From Vibrio gigantis (GTDB taxonomy: Bacteria > Pseudomonadota > Gammaproteobacteria > Enterobacterales > Vibrionaceae): a stretch of DNA of 64,000 nt. Made by a program: the position numbers and the translations under genes. Of the stretch, positions 18,558 through 26,242 are shown piece after piece. A model generated the notes under the pieces. That model saw only the letters and a list, made by a program, of their open reading frames with translations, was not told the DNA's origin and ran no database searches. The number at the start of each line of letters is the position of its first letter. Position 1 is the stretch's first letter. The stretch lies in NCBI RefSeq assembly GCF_024347515.1, contig NZ_AP025493.1, positions 1,954,506-2,018,505 of the forward strand, read 5' to 3'.

Positions 18558-19535
18558 CTATTTGCTTGTGTCTAACTGGCTAGTTGGAGCACTAAGCGCC
18601 TGTAATTGGATATTTTGTAGTACTGAATCCAGCTCTTGTTGGCTGGTGATGCCCACGCCTACCTGTGAAACTGCTAGAGCAGATAGGGCGGTTGCGAATT
18701 TAATAAGTTCTGGTTTTGGCATCTGTTGCATGTGACCCCAACATAGGCCAGCAACCAAGGTGTCGCCTGCGCCTACTGTGCTCACCACTTGCATACGCGG
18801 CGGTTGAGCATGTAACCATTCACCTTGGTTTAGCCACATCACGCCTTCAGCGCCAAGTGATACCACGATGTTATCGATGCCTTTTTCACTCAGGGCTTGG
18901 CCTGCGTGTTGGCATTGGTCACGAGTTGTCAGTTCTGCATTGAACAGCTGAGACAGCTCTTCGTCGTTTGGCTTAATCAACCAAGGCTGAGCATTGATAC
19001 CGGCTTTGAGTGCGTCACGGCTGCTGTCGAACAACACTTTTTTACCTAGGTCACGCAAGCGCTGTACCCAAGAAGCGCAAAGCTCTGGCGATACACCTTG
19101 TGGCAAGCTGCCTGCAATCACGAAGTATTCGTGGTCTTCAGCCAGCTCAAGCAAGGTTTCTTCAAACGCTTTAACAGCGTCAGCATCAACAGGAACACCT
19201 GGGAAGTTGATGTCGCTAACTTGGCCTGAGTTTTCTACTAATTTTACGTTGATACGAGTCGCGCCATCAACACGGATAAAGCGGTCAGTTGCGCCCATCT
19301 GTTCGAACAGTTGGCAGAAGGCTTCTGCATTATTGCGGCCAAGGAAACCTGTTACGGTAACCTTAGCGCCAAGTTCTGAAAGTACTTTTGCTACGTTTAC
19401 GCCTTTGCCTGCTGCATGCAGAGAGCCTTTGTTTACTAGGCTAACTGAACCTACATTGAGTGCGTCGATAGCGCCAGTTAGGTCGAGAGCTGGGTTTAGC
19501 GTAACGGTAACGGCTTTGATTTGTTTATCAGACAT
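18558..19535 (-). CDS. fruK: 1-phosphofructokinase
   Basis: 325 residues of the PfkB sugar-kinase family. The substrate-binding glycine motif is AAGKGVNVAKVLSELGA (about 41-57), and the ATP site and catalytic aspartate lie in VGAGDTLVAGLCWG (about 252-265). It phosphorylates fructose 1-phosphate to fructose 1,6-bisphosphate. It sits between fruB (9 bases away) and fruA in a tight operon. Fructose 1-phosphate, its substrate, is also the inducer of the divergently encoded Cra regulator. Confidence 0.96.
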   Translation of the reverse strand: MSDKQIKAVTVTLNPALDLTGAIDALNVGSVSLVNKGSLHAAGKGVNVAKVLSELGAKVTVTGFLGRNNAEAFCQLFEQMGATDRFIRVDGATRINVKLVENSGQVSDINFPGVPVDADAVKAFEETLLELAEDHEYFVIAGSLPQGVSPELCASWVQRLRDLGKKVLFDSSRDALKAGINAQPWLIKPNDEELSQLFNAELTTRDQCQHAGQALSEKGIDNIVVSLGAEGVMWLNQGEWLHAQPPRMQVVSTVGAGDTLVAGLCWGHMQQMPKPELIKFATALSALAVSQVGVGITSQQELDSVLQNIQLQALSAPTSQLDTSK

Positions 19536-19544
19536 ATCGATTCC

Positions 19545-20678
19545 TTAACCTTCGCCAAGGCCTGAAACGATAGCTTTGCCAATCGATTCAAGTGCTTGTG
19601 CTGCGTCTTCACCTTCAGCAACAAACTGAAGCTGGTGACCGTGTTTAACGCCAAGTGCGATGACTTTCATCAAGCTCTTCGCGTTCACTTCTTTTCCGTC
19701 GCCATCTAGATTTGAAACGCGGATTGTTGATTCGAATTTCTTCGCTTCAGCAACCAGCATTGCACCCGGGCGAGCGTGTAGGCCGTGCGCGTTTTTGATT
19801 TTGAATACTGCGCAGTTGTCATCGTCTTGAGAGGCTGTAGAAACCGCTTCACCTTTTAGAAGACCAATCACTTGCGCAATGTCAGCTGTTAACAGTTGTT
19901 GCTGTTTACCTTCGAAAACCATCTTGCTTAGGTTTGCCAGAATAGATTGGTGCGCGCTGTTACAAGCTGCGAATGCAACTAATGCTTTCACTGGTGTGCC
20001 TTCGTACTCACAGTGGTTTGCTGTTGAAACAAACGATACGCCAGTGCGAGTTACGCCTTTATCGCTGCCCAACAACCACAGGCCTTGGCCTAGGTGAGTC
20101 GGTGTTTTTGTTACTAGGTCAGCAACGAATGCGTTGTCAGTACAGCCAGTGTTCTTAAGAAGACCGCCTGCAACTGCCGACATTTGAACCATGTCGCTTG
20201 CAGGGAACAGTAGCTGAACCAAAGAAGCGTCTAGGTCGGCTTCTAGCTGAACTTTGCCATTAAGTAGGGCGATGATTTCGTCTTCTGATTTCGCTTGCTT
20301 TAATTTCTCTTCAACACCATCTGCCGCTAGAACCTTAGTTAGCTGCTTAAGGATGCCTAAGTGCTCGTCAGATTTCGCTGCAATACCAATTGCTACGTAA
20401 ACACGGTTGCCATCTGCCCAATCAATGCCTTCTGGGAAGTGGTGAACGGCTACGCCTGTCTCTTTTACTAGGCTACGCGTGTCCGTGGTGCCGTGAGGAA
20501 TCGCGATGCCGTTACCTAGGAACGTAGAGTTCTGGTTTTCACGGTTCAGCATTCCTTCAACGTAGCCAGAGTCAACTAGGCCTTTCGCAGTTAGGTCGCC
20601 AGCAATGTTCTGGATAGCTTTGAATTTGTCATCGGCCGTTTGACCAAGAGTGATGTCAGATTTTGATAATTTAAGCAT
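19545..20678 (-). CDS. fruB: PTS fructose EIIA-HPr fusion (diphosphoryl transfer protein)
   Basis: 377 residues. The EIIA domain (about 1-145) has the phosphorylated histidine in GIAIPHGTTD. A central M domain of about 120 residues follows. The C-terminal HPr domain (about 288-377) has GLHARPG with its active histidine and a regulatory-type serine region (AKSLMKV). It passes phosphate from enzyme I to FruA, by-passing general HPr. The start has GAGG 5-6 bases upstream. It is the first gene of the operon, facing Cra operators and the divergent cra gene. Confidence 0.96.
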   Translation of the reverse strand: MLKLSKSDITLGQTADDKFKAIQNIAGDLTAKGLVDSGYVEGMLNRENQNSTFLGNGIAIPHGTTDTRSLVKETGVAVHHFPEGIDWADGNRVYVAIGIAAKSDEHLGILKQLTKVLAADGVEEKLKQAKSEDEIIALLNGKVQLEADLDASLVQLLFPASDMVQMSAVAGGLLKNTGCTDNAFVADLVTKTPTHLGQGLWLLGSDKGVTRTGVSFVSTANHCEYEGTPVKALVAFAACNSAHQSILANLSKMVFEGKQQQLLTADIAQVIGLLKGEAVSTASQDDDNCAVFKIKNAHGLHARPGAMLVAEAKKFESTIRVSNLDGDGKEVNAKSLMKVIALGVKHGHQLQFVAEGEDAAQALESIGKAIVSGLGEG

Positions 20679-20782
20679 GGTGCCTCTTTAGCGTATCGCT
20701 TGAGAATTTGTGTATCGCTACGATTCAGTCTAGAGCAAATGATAGTGAACTTTACTCGTTGCTTTGCTCTTTGTTTTACTTT

Positions 20783-20800
20783 TGCTGAATCGGTTCAGCA
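20783..20800. promoter_or_regulatory. Cra (FruR) operator 1, fruB side
   Basis: The perfect palindromic core GCTGAATC/GGTTCAGC (20784-20799) fits the Cra consensus built on TGAAWCNNTTCA. Two further half sites (TTCAG) follow within 20 bases. It lies about 105 bases upstream of the fruB start, where Cra represses the operon until fructose 1-phosphate appears. Confidence 0.8.
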
Positions 20801-20943
20801 TTCAGTGTAAAAAAATTCAGCAAAGCCGATTTTGATAATCAAAATAGTTTTGCTGCGTGTCGTTAGTTTGGTTTGTCTCGTTAGTAACGACAAATGACGC
20901 TCAATCCATTCAAAAGGATGATTGAAGTCACTTTTCAGATTTT

Positions 20944-20959
20944 GCTGAATCCTTTCAGC
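20944..20959. promoter_or_regulatory. Cra (FruR) operator 2
   Basis: GCTGAATCCTTTCAGC is a near-perfect dyad of the Cra type. It lies 8 bases from operator 3 on the cra side of the divergent region, a place suited to autoregulation. Confidence 0.75.
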
Positions 20960-20966
20960 TTTTATA

Positions 20967-20980
20967 CTGAATCGATTCAG
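20967..20980. promoter_or_regulatory. Cra (FruR) operator 3
   Basis: CTGAATCGATTCAG is a perfect palindrome, the best match to a Cra site in the region. The close pair with operator 2 would allow cooperative binding near the cra promoter. The rest of the fruB-cra gap (20679-21052) shows no gene. Confidence 0.8.
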
Positions 20981-21052
20981 CATATAATTCAACTAATCCA
21001 AGGATCAGAAGATTGGTTATATGATCCTACGCACAAAATACAGGTCACCCAT

Positions 21053-22057
21053 ATGACACTAGATGAGATTGCCAAACTAGCCGGTGTGTCGAAAACCACA
21101 GCCAGCTATGTGATTAATGGCAAGGCGCAGAAATACAGAATCAGTGAGAAGACGCAGCAAAAAGTAATGGCAGTTGTCGATGAGTATAACTACCGTCCAG
21201 ACCATGCTGCTTCGTCGCTGCGTGCTGGTAATAGCCGTTCATTTGGTTTGATTATTCCTGATCTGGAAAACAGCAGTTACGCGCGTTTAGCAAAATTGAT
21301 AGAGCAGAACTCACGTAAAGTGGGCTATCAAATCTTGATCGGTTGCTCTGATGATGACGCCGAAACCGAACGCAAAGTAGCGGAAGCGCTGGTGAGCCGT
21401 CGTATTGATGCCTTGCTGGTGGCGAGCTCTATGCCAGACGCTAACGAGTTCTATTTGAAGCTGCAAAACTCAGGTACACCCGTAATCGCGATTGACCGTC
21501 CGTTAGACGATGAACACTTTGCTTGCGTAATCAGTGAAGATTTCGAAGCAGCGTTTGAACTGACGCATTCAATCCTTGATGACAGCATTCATAGTGTTGG
21601 TTTGATAGGTGCACTGCCAGATTTAAATATCTCACGCGAACGTCAGCTAGGTTTTGAAGCGGCAAATAAAGCGCATACTCAACAAACAGGGCTAACAGAA
21701 AATAAGCCGATGGTTGTGGGGTATGGCGAACACTTTGATCGAGAATCAGGGCGTGAGATTTTTGAGGGTTGGATTGCCAAGGGCACAGTGCCTGATGCGA
21801 TTGTGACTATGTCTTACACCTTGCTAGAAGGTGTATTGGATGTGATGGTCGAAAAGCCAGAGCTGATCAATCAAGTGAAACTGGCAACCTTTGGTGATAA
21901 TCGCTTATTGGATTTCTTACCTTTCAAAGTCCATTCACTGCCACAGCAATTCGAAGTGATTGCCGATAGTGCTTTTGCTTTGGCATTAAATGCGTCGGCT
22001 AAGCGTTACCAAGCGGGTATTGAGCTGGTACCAAGAAGCTTAGTAAAACGAGGCTAA
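21053..22057 (+). CDS. cra: Catabolite repressor/activator Cra (FruR), LacI family
   Basis: 334 residues from the ATG at 21053, exactly the length of E. coli Cra; a longer frame upstream runs through the operators and is not coding. The N-terminal helix-turn-helix is MTLDEIAKLAGVSKTTASYVING, split here as MTLDEIAKLAGV then SKTTASYVING. It is followed by the hinge, then a periplasmic-binding-like sugar domain (LIIPDLENSSYARLAK). It is divergent from fruBKA with three palindromes between. In enterobacteria the same protein controls central carbon flow; here control of fruBKA and of itself is supported by the operators. Confidence 0.95.
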   Translation: MTLDEIAKLAGVSKTTASYVINGKAQKYRISEKTQQKVMAVVDEYNYRPDHAASSLRAGNSRSFGLIIPDLENSSYARLAKLIEQNSRKVGYQILIGCSDDDAETERKVAEALVSRRIDALLVASSMPDANEFYLKLQNSGTPVIAIDRPLDDEHFACVISEDFEAAFELTHSILDDSIHSVGLIGALPDLNISRERQLGFEAANKAHTQQTGLTENKPMVVGYGEHFDRESGREIFEGWIAKGTVPDAIVTMSYTLLEGVLDVMVEKPELINQVKLATFGDNRLLDFLPFKVHSLPQQFEVIADSAFALALNASAKRYQAGIELVPRSLVKRG

Positions 22058-22078
22058 ACGCGGTTAGCTTGATCTCTG

Positions 22079-22206
22079 AGGTTTAACTAGAGCTTCGAGG
22101 TCAGCTAGAGCTTCAAGTTGAGTATGAGCCCCGTGGTCAGTTTGAACTTAAGGTTTAGCTAGAACTTAAGGTCTAGTTAGAACTTTTGGTTTAGTTAGAA
22201 CTAAGC
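22079..22206. repeat. Degenerate 18-bp tandem repeat, about 7 units
   Basis: Units of about 18 bases of the form GGTTTAGCTAGAACTTAA run from just after cra into the last codons of the kinase gene on the other strand. The last three or four units are most alike (GGTTTAGCTAGAACTTAA, GGTCTAGTTAGAACTTTT, GGTTTAGTTAGAACTAAG). The final unit overlaps the stop codon of the PP2C-kinase gene at 22191. No function is evident; it separates two converging genes. Confidence 0.7.
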
Positions 22207-23981
22207 AATAAGCCAAACTCTACAATGGCAACAATGCCGAGCAACAAGGCCAGCACTTTCCAAAACTGGATTGGGTTTCGGTTTATCAAAGGTTGCTTGG
22301 CTTTACTTTTCACCAAGCTTTGGTTCGGTGTGTAAAGGTCTGCCACAAAATCCCCCAACACTTGATGACGTTCGCTTGGCGATTCCGCACAGGCTTTTTG
22401 TAACACCAAATCCACCCAACTTGGTAAGTCAGACCGTTTTTGTGTGATGGGTTGATATTCCCATCGATGGTGACGAGATTGATTAAGCGATTGTGCAGTC
22501 ATCTCAGAGTAGGGCAATGTACCCGTTAGCATCTCATAGCCGATCACTGCGATAGAGAACAAATCTGAACTAGTGGTCGCCGTATTGTGCTTGATGGTTT
22601 CTGGTGCAATATAATTGACCGCGCCTAATGGTGTGTCGTCCTTGTCTGTGAGCTCTCCCTCTTCAAGGCCCCTCACTAACACTGCACCAAGGTCGATGAT
22701 TTTTATCTCACCATCACGTTGAATCATGATGTTCTCGGGCTTTAAGTCTCGGTGCACCATATCTGCGCGTTGTAATACTCGAATGCCTTGCGTGATTTTT
22801 TCTAAGATTTCGCGCACTTCATTGAGTGACGGCTTTGGATTATCGTACATCCATTGTCTTAGCGTGATGCCTTCGACCCATTCGCAGATTTGATATAAGA
22901 ATTGCGAGTGCTCTGGCGTTGGGTAAACCTTCATGATTTTCTTGTTGTGCAGCAATAGCCCCGCCCATTGTTCATTAAAGAACGCTCTGAGTTGCGAAGG
23001 ACTATCGTGATATTGAACAGAAGGCACTTTGAGCACGAACTCGGTTTGTGTCTCTTTCTGCATCACACGATACACATGGCTTCTTGAGCCTGCATACAAA
23101 ACCTCAAGTACCATGAAGTTGTCGATACTTTGCCCGAGTTTTAAAGCGGGTGGAATAGCGCGCTTGGCGAGTTTTTCATGAAATTCAATTAACGATGGTT
23201 TGGGTAGGTGACTGACTTGGACTATCAAACAGCTCACGTTGTCTGAGCTATTGTGGCTTAAGGCGGTATTGCAGATGCTTTGCGCGGCGTATTCGAAATC
23301 CGCACCGGGTTTATCGATGTGTTCTTTAAACGTGTTAGGGGAAACGAACTCATGTACACCATCCGATGTGAGGATAAAGCGGTCATTCTTCTTGATGGGT
23401 AAGGTTTGATAGTCAACATTGAGCTGATTATCCATGCCCAATGCTCTGGTTAAGTAATGCTTCTGCCCCATGTTCTTACGAGTGTGGTCACGGGTCAGTT
23501 GGCGTAAATCTCCATCTCTTAGCAAGTAAATACGACTGTCACCCACATGGAATAGATGGGCGGTGTTCGATTTCAGTATCACACTGCTGAACGTCGATAC
23601 GAGCGCATTGTGGTTAACTTGTTGTGCGGGATGAATATTAGAAACAGAAGTGTTGAACAGCCAAGAGTTGAGCGAGGTTAGGACTTTTTGCGCTGAACGC
23701 TGAATGCTCCAACTTTGTGGCGTTGCGTAATAGTCGTCGATAAACTGCATCACGCTGGTGTGGCTGGCTTTCTGGCCGTGTTCACTGCAACTTGCGCCGT
23801 CTGCTATGCAGGCAACACTGCCTTTCAACTCTTGCTCCGCGCGAGTTTTAGGGTGTTTTACAATGATGGCGTCTTGGTTTTCATCACGGATGCCTTTATT
23901 CGAATAACCACCAAACTTGAGCGTTAACTGGTTATTAGATTCTGGCGTGACGACTTGCCCTTGGTTGAATGAAATTGTCAT
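22191..23981 (-). CDS. PP2C phosphatase-Ser/Thr protein kinase fusion protein
   Basis: About 596 residues from the ATG at 23981, which has AAGAAGAGC upstream. The N-terminal PP2C domain (about 20-260) shows RDENQD, CIADGAS, HVGDSRIYLLRDG and LTSDGVHEFV. The kinase domain (about 285-545) has a glycine-rich loop region (YAGSRSHVYRV), HRDLKPENIM as catalytic loop and IDLGAV in place of DFG. One hydrophobic helix at the extreme C terminus anchors it to the membrane. It is the last gene after nirB, nirD and a nitrate transporter on the same strand, about 170 bases after the transporter. It may tune nitrate assimilation by reversible phosphorylation; that is inferred from position only. Confidence 0.85.
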   Translation of the reverse strand: MTISFNQGQVVTPESNNQLTLKFGGYSNKGIRDENQDAIIVKHPKTRAEQELKGSVACIADGASCSEHGQKASHTSVMQFIDDYYATPQSWSIQRSAQKVLTSLNSWLFNTSVSNIHPAQQVNHNALVSTFSSVILKSNTAHLFHVGDSRIYLLRDGDLRQLTRDHTRKNMGQKHYLTRALGMDNQLNVDYQTLPIKKNDRFILTSDGVHEFVSPNTFKEHIDKPGADFEYAAQSICNTALSHNSSDNVSCLIVQVSHLPKPSLIEFHEKLAKRAIPPALKLGQSIDNFMVLEVLYAGSRSHVYRVMQKETQTEFVLKVPSVQYHDSPSQLRAFFNEQWAGLLLHNKKIMKVYPTPEHSQFLYQICEWVEGITLRQWMYDNPKPSLNEVREILEKITQGIRVLQRADMVHRDLKPENIMIQRDGEIKIIDLGAVLVRGLEEGELTDKDDTPLGAVNYIAPETIKHNTATTSSDLFSIAVIGYEMLTGTLPYSEMTAQSLNQSRHHRWEYQPITQKRSDLPSWVDLVLQKACAESPSERHQVLGDFVADLYTPNQSLVKSKAKQPLINRNPIQFWKVLALLLGIVAIVEFGLLLSSN

Positions 23982-24149
23982 AACTGCTCTTCTTCTTAAT
24001 TGGTCTTCTCTCACGTCCTTGAGAGAACATCCTAGGAAGAACAAAAGCCCTAGTGAACCTAGAGCCTTTGAACGCAGTACCAAAGTGGTGAAACACACCT
24101 TAGTACCACTCCCGATTCAATAATTCAGTGCTTCATGCTAGTGCTGTGA

Positions 24150-25619
24150 CTAACTTGAAACATTGATTAGCGTGACACTGCCATCGTCGTTCACTTCAGC
24201 GATTTGTCCGTTTGGTTCTTCCATAAAGAACAGAGTCACAAAGCCAAGTACCGCTGTCGCAGCAATCACTAAGAAGAATGTTTGATAGCTCACGAATGAC
24301 AATACGGTAAGGTAAACCACCGCACCAACGTTACCGTAAGCGCCAGTCATACCTGCGATTTGGCCTGTCATACGACGTTTAATCAGTGGTACTGTTGCAA
24401 ACACCGCACCTTCCCCCGCTTGTACGAAGAATGAACATGCCATTGCCGCAACAACCGCTAACCATACTGGCCATGTGCTCTCTACCTGACCCATTGCGAA
24501 GTAACCTACAGCTAAACCTGCCGTTAGAATAAGTAACGTTGGTTTACGACCAAACTTGTCAGAAATCCAACCGCCACCTGGGCGAGACATGAGGTTCATA
24601 AAGGCATAAGCCGAAGCGACCATACCCGCAAGAACTGGCGTTAATTCAAACGTTTCCGAAAAGAATAGCGGTAACATAGAAACGACGGCGAGTTCTGAAC
24701 CAAAGGTTGCGAAATACAACACGTTTAACACTGCGACTTGCTTGAATTTATATTGGTGAATTTCAGGCACTTCTTCTTTAAATACGTTCTTGTTTACTTT
24801 CCAAACTTGAGACACTTCGTATACGTACAGCGCAGCTAAACTTGCATATACAGCGTAAACTGCCATGTCAGACAACATGCCAATACCTGATGGAGACAGT
24901 TTCCAAGCCAACAGAGCCAGTGCCGCGTACATTGGGATCTTCATAATAAGTAGGAAGAAAAAGTCACCCTTTGATGTCACTTCCATCGCTGTTACTTGAG
25001 CAGGCTTGAAGTAGGTCGAACCTTTTGGTGTGTCGGATACGTTTTTGTAGAACACCACTGAGAACAGTAGGCTCATTACACCCGTGATACCGACCGCATA
25101 ACGCCAGCCGTCTTCACCACCAAACGCTAGGGCTAGAGTTGGAAGTGTAAACGCCGCTGCTGCAGAGCCGAAGTTACCCCAGCCGCCGTAAATACCTTCT
25201 GCCGTACCCAGTTCATTGTGTGGGAACCACTCAGACACAAGACGAATACCGACAACGAAACCTGCACCGATGAAACCTAATAGGAAGCGTGCAATCGCCG
25301 CTTGAATGAAAGAGTCTGCCAGAGCAAACATAAAACAAGGGATTGAACAGACAGCGAGTAGCGAAGAGTAGACTAATCTTGGGCCATATCTGTCGGTCAA
25401 CATACCAATGGCGACACGCGCCGGAATGGTTAATGCAACGTTGAGAATAAGGAGTGTTTTGATCTCTTCAGTAGAAAGACCCAGTGATGTTTTCACCATT
25501 TGCAGTAGTGGGGCAAAGTTGAACCACACAACAAAGGTGATAAAAAAGGCCATCCAACTTAGGTGTAAGACTTTCATCTTACCCGTAAATGAAAGCAGCG
25601 AAAATTTTGTGTTATCCAT
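24150..25619 (-). CDS. NarK/NasA-family nitrate/nitrite transporter (MFS)
   Basis: 489 residues with about 12 hydrophobic helices. The nitrate-transporter glycine motifs are present as GGWGNFGSAAAAFTLP in helix 5 and GAYGNVGAVVYL in helix 11. These glycine motifs line the substrate path in NarK. A long hydrophilic loop lies in the middle (residues about 195-290). Located between nirD and the PP2C-kinase on the same strand, it supplies nitrate or nitrite for assimilation. Antiport against nitrite or uptake with protons cannot be told apart from sequence. Confidence 0.92.
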   Translation of the reverse strand: MDNTKFSLLSFTGKMKVLHLSWMAFFITFVVWFNFAPLLQMVKTSLGLSTEEIKTLLILNVALTIPARVAIGMLTDRYGPRLVYSSLLAVCSIPCFMFALADSFIQAAIARFLLGFIGAGFVVGIRLVSEWFPHNELGTAEGIYGGWGNFGSAAAAFTLPTLALAFGGEDGWRYAVGITGVMSLLFSVVFYKNVSDTPKGSTYFKPAQVTAMEVTSKGDFFFLLIMKIPMYAALALLAWKLSPSGIGMLSDMAVYAVYASLAALYVYEVSQVWKVNKNVFKEEVPEIHQYKFKQVAVLNVLYFATFGSELAVVSMLPLFFSETFELTPVLAGMVASAYAFMNLMSRPGGGWISDKFGRKPTLLILTAGLAVGYFAMGQVESTWPVWLAVVAAMACSFFVQAGEGAVFATVPLIKRRMTGQIAGMTGAYGNVGAVVYLTVLSFVSYQTFFLVIAATAVLGFVTLFFMEEPNGQIAEVNDDGSVTLINVSS

Positions 25620-25650
25620 GGTTTAAATCCTTTAAATCTGGAAATTACCC

Positions 25651-25705
25651 GGTTTTAGCATCTGCGTTACTTCCGAAATTCGAACGCATTAATGTGGCTA
25701 AAACC
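25651..25705. other. Inverted repeat between nirD and transporter genes
   Basis: GGTTTTAGC at 25651 pairs exactly with GCTAAAACC at 25697, with a further GCGTT/AACGC pairing inside. The hairpin lies in the 141-base gap of the operon, so it could process or attenuate the transcript. Confidence 0.5.
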
Positions 25706-25760
25706 TATGCCGAAATTGCTTACGCCTATAAAGCGTTTGCATGATGATGTCGGCGTTTAG

Positions 25761-26105
25761 TTAACTGGCGATAGCAAGCGGCGCGAGAACTTGAACTTGT
25801 TCTCCTAGCTTGCGAACTTCAAATTTCACGAGCTTGAGCTCGGGTTGTTCAAGACATTCGCCAGTCTCTAAGTGGTAATGCTGCTTGTATAAGGGCGAGG
25901 CCACGTAAGGCTCTCCGCTTAGTGAGCCAATAATACCACGTGACATCACGTTCGCCTTGCCGATAGGGTCGAAATTAGAGAGCCCATAAAGCGTATCGCT
26001 GCGTTTGCAGTAAAAAATAGCCACTTGGTTGTCGTCTACTTTTGCGCAGATCCCCCCGTTTGGAGTTAGGTCGCGTGTGCTGCATACGGTTGTCCAATTT
26101 TCCAT
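25761..26105 (-). CDS. nirD: Nitrite reductase (NADH) small subunit
   Basis: 114 residues, normal for NirD. The fold is Rieske-like, but the cysteine and histidine ligands of a true [2Fe-2S] cluster are absent, as in E. coli NirD. The segments YGLSNFDPIGKANVMSRGI and EPYVASPLYKQHYHLETGEC are typical. It partners NirB, encoded 137 bases upstream, in reducing nitrite to ammonium with NADH in the cytosol. An AGGAGAAAG-type ribosome site precedes it. Confidence 0.95.
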   Translation of the reverse strand: MENWTTVCSTRDLTPNGGICAKVDDNQVAIFYCKRSDTLYGLSNFDPIGKANVMSRGIIGSLSGEPYVASPLYKQHYHLETGECLEQPELKLVKFEVRKLGEQVQVLAPLAIAS

Positions 26106-26154
26106 GACTTTCTCCTGATCTAAATATAAAACTAATCATTAATTTAATTAGGGT

Positions 26155-26199
26155 GATAGCCGGCAGCAGTTTTCTTGGGCTGCGCCACTGCCGACTATC
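26155..26199. other. Stem-loop between nirB and nirD
   Basis: GATAGCCGGCAG pairs with CTGCCGACTATC with one mismatch around a loop of about 20 bases. It lies in the nirB-nirD gap, so it may stabilise the upstream message or set the ratio of the two subunits. It lacks a T run. Confidence 0.45.
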
Positions 26200-26242
26200 G
26201 ATATTGGGTTTCGTTGTTACTGATTCACTCACTCAATGAGGC

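Noticed and set aside
16897..20158. Several + strand frames of 70-180 codons opposite fruA, fruK and fruB
   Set aside because: They mirror the strong codon bias of the fru genes; no ribosome sites and low-complexity products.
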